7,046 nucleotides of DNA from Chitinivibrionales bacterium. Lineage in GTDB: Bacteria > Fibrobacterota > Chitinivibrionia > Chitinivibrionales > JANQEN01. The DNA lies in contig JAUVGS010000109.1 of the NCBI GenBank assembly GCA_030593665.1, positions 1 through 7,046 on the forward strand. The letters are read 5' to 3'. This document shows positions 1 through 5,954 of the stretch, one piece after another (positions within the stretch are counted from its first letter, which is position 1; each line of letters begins with the position of its first letter). A program made the translations under genes and the position numbers. The notes under the pieces are model-generated. The model searched no databases and was not told where the DNA came from. It saw nothing but the letters and a program-made list of their open reading frames with translations.

Positions 1-1
1 A

Positions 2-2446
2 ATTAATGTAAATCCGGATCCCAATGATGAGCAGTGGATTGCCGGTGGTGTTAAAAAAGCTGACTGGGAAAACTTCGTCAATAAGCTTCCCGCTTTTAAA
101 ATCAAGGGATTGGGCACGCGTCCTCTGGCACCGGACAAGGTTGATAATACCCAATCATCTGCATTCAGGCCGATTTTCAATCAGAAAGGAGGAAGCTGTG
201 CACAGGCAAGCTCTATCGGATATGTTTTTACCTATGAGATTAATACCTTAAGAGGGCTTGCATCCAGTACAAAAGTAAATCAATATCCCTATGATTTCAC
301 CTATAATTTTGCAAACAGTGGCAGTGGCAGCAAAGGGTCCATGCCAAATCAGGGCTTTGAAATAGCCCAGAAACTCGGTATTCCCAATGTTGACGTTTAC
401 GGCGGCTTTGGACTCGGTGACCATGACCGCTGGGTCTCCGGATATGAGGTTTATTATAACGGCATGAAAAACAGGGCCGCGAGTCAGTTTACCATTAATG
501 TCAGTACCGCGAATGGTATTAATGAGATGAGAGAGTGGCTTGATAACCATGGTGCCGGTGATGATAAGGGCGGCTGTATGGCCTTCTGTTACAACTCCAG
601 TGGCTGCAAGACAATTTCTCTTGCAAGCGGCACTCCGGAAGCCGGTAAAAAAGCAATCGTTAAATTTGGCTCCGGCGGCGGACATGCCGTATCAATAGCC
701 GGGTATAATGATTCGGTTCGGTATGATTATAACGGCGATGGCCAGTATACCAATAACGTTGACCTTAATGGTGACCGTGTTATCGGGGTTGAAGACTGGG
801 AAATCGGTGCGGTACTTATGGTTAACAGTTGGGGCACCAGTTTCGGCAACAGTGGTAAGATCTGGGTCATGTACAAGATGTGTGCAGATCCCGACGGCAT
901 GTGGAGTACCAAGGTATATGGTATGCGTACACGGGAAGAGATTGTACAGCCCCAGTTGACTTTTAAAACGACGATTGATCATAACCAGCGTAATCAGATA
1001 AGACTCAAAGCTGGAGTATCGAATAATCTAAATGCAACAAAACCTGATGAAACTATTTCATGGGGTAAAGCTTTTAATTATGCAGGAGGCTCCTTTCCAA
1101 TGTGCGGTGAGAGCGGCCCGTCTGAAATAGAAATAGGCCTTGATGCCACGCTGTTACTGGATGAAATAACCGGTACACAGGCGAAACTGTTCCTGCAGGT
1201 TGATTCAAAAGGCGGTACCGGTACGGTGAAAAAATTCTCCGTTATTGATTACTCCGGCAGTTCACCCGTAGAAACCGTCTGTGATCAGACCAATGTTTCT
1301 ATCAGCGGAACAACCTATCTGTCGGTTATATTTTCCGGACAGCCGGGTATTAGCATATTGTCGCCAAACGGCGGCGAGAAATGGGAGCAGAGCAGTCCGC
1401 AGACCATTGTCTGGAGTGATAATATCGATGACAATGTAAAAATTGAGTTGTATAGGGGTAGTGCATTAAAGGAAACTTTATCCGATAACATCGAAAGTGA
1501 CGGCTCATTTGAATGGGTTGTGCCTGAAAAATTTGAGCCTGGCAGCGATTATTCGATTAAAATCACCAGTGTTGCTAATGATGCAATAATCGATGAAAGT
1601 GATGCCCCGTTTTCCGTAGAAGAGGAATATATTATCAGTACGTTTCCACATGTGGAGCCCTTTGAAGAACTGGATCCAGGGAAAGTGGCTCTTCCAACAA
1701 AATGGGAACAGCTCGCGGATGATGATTTTGAGTGGCTGGTACTGTCCGGTCCTACCCCGTCAAAGGAGTTTGAGTCCACCGGCCCCAACGGTGACCATAC
1801 TGACGGTAATGGTAATTATATCTATATGGAAGCGTCCAGTCCGAATAATCCTGAGAAAAAAGCAAGCTTTATTACACCGAAATTTGATATCAGCAGCCTT
1901 GATAAACCGGAATTAAGCTTCTGGATTCATATGTTCAGTGATTCCAACACCATGGGCGATCTCTATCTCGATATCTATGTTGACGGCATCTGGAAGAATG
2001 ATGTCCTTCATCTGACCGACGATCATGGTGATGCATGGTTCGAAGTTAAGCAGGACCTTATTGACTATGTCGGCAAAAGGGTTATTTTCCGTTTCCGCGG
2101 TGTCATCGGTGAGACCTGGTGTGGTGATATCTGCATCGATGATTTCAAGGTCGCGAAAATGAATAGTACCCCGATTATCGGCAATGTTCTGCCTTTGTCG
2201 CAGTTTGATGTAGGTTATTCCGGTTCCCGCATACGTTTCCAGGTTCCGGGCGACATTGATAAAACAACCGTTACACTGTCACTGTATTCTATTCAGGGAC
2301 AATTGGTTAAAGAGTATACGCGCCAAGATTTGGGTGCCGGAAATTACTCGGTGGACCTCTTTAATAATCTCGCGGCGGGAATGTATCTGTGCAGGATGAA
2401 AACAGTTGATTTTAAAAAGACTATCAGTGTTATCGTTCCTAAATAG
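2..2446 (+). CDS. Secreted papain-like (C1 family) cysteine peptidase with KNH/Ig-like, MAM-like and T9SS-type C-terminal domains; 5' partial
   Basis: The frame is open from the left edge to TAG at 2444-2446 (814 residues visible), so the start and any signal peptide lie outside; a TTG at 110 is internal. The papain active site is complete: oxyanion Gln61 and nucleophile Cys66 in NQKGGSCAQAS (Cys codon 197-199), His228 in GGGHAVSIAGY (683-685), Asn275 in VNSWG (824-826). Gln to Cys is 5 residues, against 6 in papain. Between His and Asn sits a calcium-loop insertion (residues 242-265). Then come a KNH/Ser-Thr-rich Ig-like module starting SPNGGEKW (about 448-538), a MAM-like jelly-roll (about 548-718, FITPKFDIS and CIDDFKV) and a C-terminal sorting-type domain (about 735-814, LYSIQGQLVKEY, AAGMYL). 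Family knowledge implies export across both membranes and extracellular proteolysis; substrate unknown. The domain calls come from pattern recognition, strongest for the protease, weakest for MAM. Confidence 0.9.
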   Translation: MNVNPDPNDEQWIAGGVKKADWENFVNKLPAFKIKGLGTRPLAPDKVDNTQSSAFRPIFNQKGGSCAQASSIGYVFTYEINTLRGLASSTKVNQYPYDFTYNFANSGSGSKGSMPNQGFEIAQKLGIPNVDVYGGFGLGDHDRWVSGYEVYYNGMKNRAASQFTINVSTANGINEMREWLDNHGAGDDKGGCMAFCYNSSGCKTISLASGTPEAGKKAIVKFGSGGGHAVSIAGYNDSVRYDYNGDGQYTNNVDLNGDRVIGVEDWEIGAVLMVNSWGTSFGNSGKIWVMYKMCADPDGMWSTKVYGMRTREEIVQPQLTFKTTIDHNQRNQIRLKAGVSNNLNATKPDETISWGKAFNYAGGSFPMCGESGPSEIEIGLDATLLLDEITGTQAKLFLQVDSKGGTGTVKKFSVIDYSGSSPVETVCDQTNVSISGTTYLSVIFSGQPGISILSPNGGEKWEQSSPQTIVWSDNIDDNVKIELYRGSALKETLSDNIESDGSFEWVVPEKFEPGSDYSIKITSVANDAIIDESDAPFSVEEEYIISTFPHVEPFEELDPGKVALPTKWEQLADDDFEWLVLSGPTPSKEFESTGPNGDHTDGNGNYIYMEASSPNNPEKKASFITPKFDISSLDKPELSFWIHMFSDSNTMGDLYLDIYVDGIWKNDVLHLTDDHGDAWFEVKQDLIDYVGKRVIFRFRGVIGETWCGDICIDDFKVAKMNSTPIIGNVLPLSQFDVGYSGSRIRFQVPGDIDKTTVTLSLYSIQGQLVKEYTRQDLGAGNYSVDLFNNLAAGMYLCRMKTVDFKKTISVIVPK
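725..796 (+). other. Dockerin/EF-hand-like calcium-binding insertion inside the peptidase domain
   Basis: These codons give two consecutive acidic loops, DYNGDG and then DLNGDRVIGVED. The second fits the 12-position dockerin/EF-hand loop with Asp1, Asn3, Asp5 and Asp12. They lie between the catalytic His (683-685) and the Asn of NSWG (824-826). Calcium binding, and a stabilising rather than cohesin-binding role, are inferred: a true type I dockerin has two complete loop-helix repeats and is usually terminal, which is not the case here. Confidence 0.6.
2204..2443 (+). other. C-terminal secretion/sorting-type domain of the peptidase
   Basis: The last roughly 80 residues follow the pattern of type IX secretion C-terminal domains: an opening strand (GSRIRFQVPG), a central LYSIQGQLVKEY strand, AGNYSVDLFNNLAAGMYLCRM, and a short basic-hydrophobic end (KKTISVIVPK). 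Such domains direct export through the outer membrane in Bacteroidota, and similar ones occur in other FCB phyla. No secretion component is encoded in this window, so the route is inferred. Confidence 0.65.
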
Positions 2447-2561
2447 TTTTTGTTAAATATTGACAGATGACCATCATTGTCATTATTCATTCTTAAGCAT
2501 AAGGAATTACAGACTTCGTTTGTTTCTATTATACTTTTGTGTTTACCCGCATGCTTTGGGC

Positions 2562-2646
2562 GTGACAGTGCAGTAGCTGCGATTATGACTGCATGGAAGT
2601 GGGAGCAAATCAATGCTCTTAAACACTTAAAAAGCTGCGTTGTCAC
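2562..2646 (+). repeat. Nested inverted repeat able to form a long hairpin, candidate structured RNA or repeat element
   Basis: The arm at 2562-2573 (GTGACAGTGCAG) pairs along all 12 positions with 2635-2646 (CTGCGTTGTCAC): ten Watson-Crick pairs and two tandem G-U wobbles. One more wobble (2574/2634) may extend it. Inside lies a second hairpin: AAGTG (2597-2601) with CACTT (2624-2628), then GGAGCA (2602-2607) with TGCTCT (2614-2619), loop AATCAA, bulge TAAA. A competing pairing, TGCAGT (2569-2574) with ACTGCA (2588-2593), would use part of the outer arm. The wobbles favour a + strand RNA, since they become A-C mismatches on the other strand. No T-tract follows, so it is not a plain terminator. 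A dispersed REP/MITE-like repeat, a regulatory leader and chance all remain possible. Confidence 0.5.
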
Positions 2647-2760
2647 TCCGTTCTGAACATTGAGGTGGATAAAGATTTCGTTTTTTTTCGTTGCCGTTTG
2701 TTGTTTCCGGCCAAACGAATTACGGAAAGCGCAAGAGATACTTTCAATTATAGCCACTTT

Positions 2761-2775
2761 CTATTTATAAAATAG
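2761..2775. repeat. Short AT-rich perfect inverted repeat
   Basis: CTATTT-ATA-AAATAG, six pairs around a three-base spacer, flanked by ATAGCC on both sides (2750-2755 and 2772-2777). It could be a protein-binding site or chance in AT-rich DNA; it lies about 135 bases before the tex-like start. Confidence 0.25.
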
Positions 2776-2900
2776 CCGCAGATATAAAAAAAATGACTTA
2801 ATTTCTAAATGATGCGCGGAATGCTTGCTCAACAGAGATGACATTTTGTAGTTTTAAGCACGACTGTTTATCCGTACGTATGTCCAAATAGTTCAGTATA

Positions 2901-2905
2901 AAGGA
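2901..2905 (+). promoter_or_regulatory. Ribosome binding site of the tex-like gene
   Basis: AAGGA lies only four bases before the ATG at 2910, closer than usual. It still supports this start, because an in-frame TAG at 2889-2891 excludes any earlier one and the N-terminal Tex-like helices begin soon after. Confidence 0.55.
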
Positions 2906-2909
2906 ATTC

Positions 2910-5093
2910 ATGGTAGAATACAGCAATTTTGTATCAAAGAAATGGGATCTTTCTGAAGAGATTGCAGTAAAAATTTGTGAACACTTTGAAAAAGGTGATT
3001 CTGTATTCTACGTATGTGATTATGTCCCTGCCATTGCTGTAGAAGTAAATGTATCAATACTTGCAGATATTTTCAGCACCCTCACGGAAGTAAAAGGATT
3101 ATCGCCAAAAAAGAAACGGGTAATAAATGCCCTCGGTAAAGCTGATGTTTTAACCGATGAGGTAAAAAAGACAGTCACATTATGTGCCAGCTCGGTTGAA
3201 CTCGATGATATGCTGCTGCCGTATCGCCCGAACTCGCGAAGCCGTGGCCGGCTGGCCGTTAAAAAAGGCCTTAAGCCGCTTGCTGACATCATTGACGATC
3301 AGGAGATTGAAGAAGGCTCAGTCGAAGAACTGGCGGAGGAGTATGTTGGTAATGACAGTACGCTCAAATCTGTCAAGGATGTCATCGAAGGAGTGAAAGA
3401 TATTCTTATTGAGCGCTATGCATACGATGAGACAGCCCGTTCAATGGTGCGTGACGTCGGCTATGAAGACGGCTTTTTTGAAATACTCCCCAAGGTTAAA
3501 AAAGATAAACGGTTTATTGCCTACCGTAATAAGATGGTCCCGATCAATGAGTTGACATCAGAAGAGTATCTGACGTTGATAAAAGCCGAAGAAGAGAAAA
3601 AGATACGTTTTAAACACGGGGTACAGCTTTTCCATATCAATGAGCTGCTTCGCCATCATTATATCGAGAATCCCGATGCGATCGGCTATGATCTTATCTG
3701 TGAAATTATTGATGAATGCTGGACACGTTCCTTGCAGCCTGTTGTAGAACGGGATGTGAAAGCACGGATTTATAAACAAGCTGAGGATTGGGCAATTCGC
3801 AAAATTGATGAGGAATTACAGAGTTCCAGTGCTGATAAAGAGGCTTCAGGTTCCCTGCTTGCTATCGGCAAATATAATGATAAAAATCTGGTCATTGTTG
3901 CAGTCGGTAAAGAAGGCCACCTGCTCGGTGCGGCTCATGAAAAACTGGGAGGCAGAGATAAAGATTTCTTTTCAAACAGGATAATACAGTTTTTCAACCG
4001 GTATAAGCCAAAGAAAATTATAATAAAGAATAATGATTTTGTTGAAACTGCAGAGGAGGTCGTTAAAAAATCTTTGCGAAATGTATTTGGCGATGTGACG
4101 GTTGAGAAATATTCACCCAGTGGCGACAGTAGCGGACTGAAACGGTCTCAATGGATGCAGGAACGATGTGCGGTTCTTGAAGAAGATATGAAGGATGTAT
4201 ATACCTGCGGATTAATGTACCTCAAGCCGCTAAGTATGATTCCCCGGATTGGACTTCAATATTTTTCAATCCATCCCCTGCAGAAATTAATCAGTGATGA
4301 GCGGTTGGCACAACTGTTGAGTCTCAGGATTACCGTAACAGAACTGTATAAAGGGATACCATATCTGGATGCACCTGATTCTGTACTGCAGAATTTTGAA
4401 TGTGTGCCTAAAGAGGTGCTTGTTCATATCCGAAAGGAAGGCGCCCGAAAACCATTTGTAACGAAAAATGATCTGTTGAAAGTCGAAGGGATGACCGAGC
4501 TGATATTCAGAAATGTAGCCGGTTATATCATCATTCTCAATGCACAAAATGCTGTTGATCGCACCTTGGTACATCCTGGCTTTTATGAATGGATAAATTG
4601 CATCTCGCTGGAGCTGAATGCATCATTAGATTCATTGGTTAATGATCCTGAACGTATTCGATCAGTGGCCTGTGAGAATTTTGAAGAAAAGGTCTTTCTT
4701 GACCAGAAACTTCCCGAGTATTTGCGTGTCGGTCAGAACTTCCCGGTATTAATAAGAGGGAGCAAGCACCGCAGAAAACAACGTCTCTCAGAATTGAAAG
4801 AGGGAACGGTCGTTTCCGGTCGTGTAACGAATATTACAAAATTTGGTGTCTTTGTTGATATCAATGCGGTATGTGATGGCCTTATTCACATCTCACAACT
4901 CGCTGATGAATATGTTGAAACTGCCGAACAGGTGGTGAAACCGAATGACCTGGTTGATGTTCGTATTTTAAAAATTGATAAGAAAAAGAGAAGAGTTTCC
5001 CTCTCAATGAAAAGACTAGGTTCAAAAGCTCCAAAAGTCCGTCCTTCAGAAGGACAGCTTTCCACCCTCGCCGACCATTTTAAAAACCGCTAA
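2910..5093 (+). CDS. Divergent Tex-family S1 RNA-binding protein
   Basis: This 727-residue protein has the Tex length and domain order. Residues 1-130 match the Tex N-terminal helical region, with ELDDMLLPYRPNSRSRGRLA and KGLKPLADII corresponding to the usual LEDLYLPYKPKR...KGLEPLA. Residues about 315-440 occupy the place of the YqgF/RNase H-like domain; about 493-560 the helix-hairpin-helix region (VLVHIRKEGARKPFVTKNDL, DRTLVHPGFYEWI); about 629-703 a clear S1 domain (GRVTNITKFGVFVDI, DGLIHISQLADEYV, KRRVSLSMKRL). Cytoplasmic nucleic-acid binding is expected from S1; Tex/Spt6-type proteins are linked to transcription. Several Tex signatures are missing: no PFIARYRKE, no DPG at the YqgF start (LLAIGKYNDKNLVIVAV instead), no VNTAS. 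It may therefore be a specialised paralogue, and no gene symbol is given. It converges with rsfS after 54 bases. Confidence 0.85.
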   Translation: MVEYSNFVSKKWDLSEEIAVKICEHFEKGDSVFYVCDYVPAIAVEVNVSILADIFSTLTEVKGLSPKKKRVINALGKADVLTDEVKKTVTLCASSVELDDMLLPYRPNSRSRGRLAVKKGLKPLADIIDDQEIEEGSVEELAEEYVGNDSTLKSVKDVIEGVKDILIERYAYDETARSMVRDVGYEDGFFEILPKVKKDKRFIAYRNKMVPINELTSEEYLTLIKAEEEKKIRFKHGVQLFHINELLRHHYIENPDAIGYDLICEIIDECWTRSLQPVVERDVKARIYKQAEDWAIRKIDEELQSSSADKEASGSLLAIGKYNDKNLVIVAVGKEGHLLGAAHEKLGGRDKDFFSNRIIQFFNRYKPKKIIIKNNDFVETAEEVVKKSLRNVFGDVTVEKYSPSGDSSGLKRSQWMQERCAVLEEDMKDVYTCGLMYLKPLSMIPRIGLQYFSIHPLQKLISDERLAQLLSLRITVTELYKGIPYLDAPDSVLQNFECVPKEVLVHIRKEGARKPFVTKNDLLKVEGMTELIFRNVAGYIIILNAQNAVDRTLVHPGFYEWINCISLELNASLDSLVNDPERIRSVACENFEEKVFLDQKLPEYLRVGQNFPVLIRGSKHRRKQRLSELKEGTVVSGRVTNITKFGVFVDINAVCDGLIHISQLADEYVETAEQVVKPNDLVDVRILKIDKKKRRVSLSMKRLGSKAPKVRPSEGQLSTLADHFKNR
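5041..5055. repeat. Perfect inverted repeat near the 3' end of the tex-like gene
   Basis: GTCCTTC-A-GAAGGAC can form a six-pair stem with loop CAG. It is bracketed by AAAGCT (5025-5030) and AGCTTT (5056-5061). It lies in coding sequence about 36 bases before the tex-like stop and about 90 bases beyond the rsfS stop. It might help end transcripts of the converging genes, but no U-tract directly follows on either strand, so terminator function is weakly supported. Confidence 0.3.
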
Positions 5094-5147
5094 AAGCATC
5101 CCTTCAGATTCAAATAGTACTAAGTTCAGAGGAATGGTCAGGAAGTG
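5094..5147. other. Convergent intergenic gap between the tex-like gene and rsfS
   Basis: These 54 bases separate two converging stop codons (TAA 5091-5093; TGA, minus strand, 5148-5150). They contain only a small palindrome, TAGTACTA (5115-5122), and TTCAG repeated directly. I see no bidirectional hairpin terminator. Confidence 0.6.
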
Positions 5148-5516
5148 TCACTCTTGTATATCAATCCTCGGGCAGTCTTCCCACAGGTTTTCCAGCGAGT
5201 AATATTCCCGCAGTTCAGGAAGCAGAATATTAATGACAACGTCGGAATAGTCCAGAAGGATCCAGCGTCCCTCATTAATTCCTTCAGTATGCCAGGGAGG
5301 ATTATGTTGTTCCTTGAGGCCGATGATTATAGCATATGCAATCGCACGATTATGCACCTCATTTTTACCGTGGCAGATAAACAGCCACTCAGCAATACCT
5401 GACTGGTTACCGGGATTCAAAAGGACAATGTTTTCAGCTTTCTTGGTAAGTGCCAGTGAAACAGCAACATCAACAAGCTCTTTCCCATTGAGTATATTGT
5501 TGTCATTAACAGTCAT
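5148..5516 (-). CDS. rsfS: Ribosomal silencing factor RsfS (YbeB/Iojap family)
   Basis: This 122-residue protein has the length and layout of RsfS. The N-terminal helix LVDVAVSLALTKKAENIVLL matches the family's opening; the middle has EWLFICHG and RAIAYAI; the C-terminal signature is strong: EGINEGRWILLDYSDVVINI followed by ELREYYSLENLWED. RsfS binds ribosomal protein uL14 on the large subunit and blocks subunit joining under nutrient limitation (family knowledge). The middle segment departs from the common form: family members usually have S-S-x-A-D-Y-F before the ICSG-like strand, while this has QSGIAEWLF. The ATG overlaps the preceding gene's TGA as ATGA (5513-5516), and GGAGAA lies eight bases upstream, which fixes the start and suggests translational coupling. 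It is the last gene of the minus-strand cluster. Confidence 0.93.
   Translation of the reverse strand: MTVNDNNILNGKELVDVAVSLALTKKAENIVLLNPGNQSGIAEWLFICHGKNEVHNRAIAYAIIIGLKEQHNPPWHTEGINEGRWILLDYSDVVINILLPELREYYSLENLWEDCPRIDIQE
5513..5516 (-). promoter_or_regulatory. ATGA stop/start overlap coupling the LytR_C gene and rsfS
   Basis: On the minus strand the rsfS ATG shares its last two bases with the TGA of the upstream gene. The Shine-Dalgarno-like GGAGAA (5525-5530) lies inside the upstream gene's Gly-Glu codons. This arrangement commonly gives reinitiation or coupled translation. Confidence 0.8.
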
Positions 5517-5926
5517 AGAATGAGTTCTCCAAAATCAGTTCCAACAAAGATGATTACATTATAGAGTTCTTCACCGGTCCTGATACAAACGAGTTTATTG
5601 GTATTCAGCGCGGCAGAGACCTGTTTGGCAATTGCCATATCCTTCGTACGTGAAACGATTATGGTATAAGGGTAGTTCCAACTGGAAGCGTTCTCAATAT
5701 TTTTTACATCAAAACCTTTATCACGGAGAAAATCAGCAACGGCACCGGCGGCGCCGGTAATACCACATCCGTTTAACACTTCAATCCTGCCGATTGAAGG
5801 TATACGCGAGGTAACTTTTGTTTCAATGGATGATTGCGTGTCGGATACAGTACCTTTTTGTGTGCCGATAGATATTGCACATAGTGCGATAGAACAGATG
5901 GTAAGAAAGATAATAATATTTCTCAT
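5513..5926 (-). CDS. LytR_C-domain protein with N-terminal membrane anchor or signal peptide
   Basis: From the ATG at 5926 the product is 137 residues. MRNIIIFLTICSIALCAIS is a basic start followed by a hydrophobic stretch, a signal anchor or signal peptide; no proper lipobox is seen. A polar linker follows, then a LytR_C-type domain from about residue 46: GRIEVLNGCGITGAAGAVAD, LRDKGFDV, then TIIVSRTKDMAIAKQVSAAL and VIIFVGTDF. LytR_C is often found after the LCP catalytic domain of wall-polymer ligases; here it stands alone, so no ligase activity is implied and the role is unknown. The frame also opens at a TTG (5974) that would overlap purA by 20 bases. I prefer the ATG because the hydrophobic segment begins right after it, although no good ribosome binding site is visible. 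purA ends 28 bases upstream. Confidence 0.8.
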   Translation of the reverse strand: MRNIIIFLTICSIALCAISIGTQKGTVSDTQSSIETKVTSRIPSIGRIEVLNGCGITGAAGAVADFLRDKGFDVKNIENASSWNYPYTIIVSRTKDMAIAKQVSAALNTNKLVCIRTGEELYNVIIFVGTDFGELIL

Positions 5927-5954
5927 AAAATCAGTTACAAATATCCCCGGCTGT

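Larger units (their letters stand above)
2447..2909. other. 463-base gap without a convincing gene
   Basis: No frame here has both a ribosome binding site and a recognisable protein. The visible content is: a strong nested inverted repeat at 2562-2646; smaller inverted repeats TTTCCG/CGGAAA (2704-2709, 2723-2728) and CTATTT/AAATAG (2761-2775); a T8 run (2681-2688); and an A8 run (2786-2793). No classical hairpin-plus-T-tract terminator follows the peptidase gene, and no convincing promoter for the downstream tex-like gene stands out, though one must exist between here and 2910 if that gene has its own transcript. Confidence 0.7.

Noticed and set aside
110..112. TTG as the start of the peptidase gene
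   Set aside because: The frame is open to the left edge with plausible protein sequence, and a secreted enzyme needs a signal peptide that would lie further upstream.
248..685. 145-residue minus-strand open frame
   Set aside because: It lies wholly antisense to the papain-like catalytic domain, whose motifs are unmistakable; no family resemblance.
2460..2486. Promoter: perfect TTGACA (2460-2465) with CATTAT (2481-2486)
   Set aside because: The spacer is only 15 bases and the -10 match is 4 of 6; TTGACA also forms part of a small inverted repeat (TGACA/TGTCA). Too weak to list.
2681..2688. T8 run as a terminator
   Set aside because: No stable hairpin lies immediately upstream; the strong stem ends 34 bases earlier.
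2344..2757. 137-residue open frame on the minus strand covering the gap and the peptidase 3' end
   Set aside because: It overlaps the well-supported sorting domain of the peptidase antisense, has no recognised domain and no clear ribosome binding site; kept only as part of the possible repeat-element finding.
2809..2841. Ten-codon leader-like frame (MMRGMLAQQR) before the tex-like gene
   Set aside because: No ribosome binding site, no regulatory codon run and no attenuator structure next to it.
5145..5402. 85-residue plus-strand open frame
   Set aside because: It is antisense to rsfS, whose protein signature is clear; the frame has no family resemblance.
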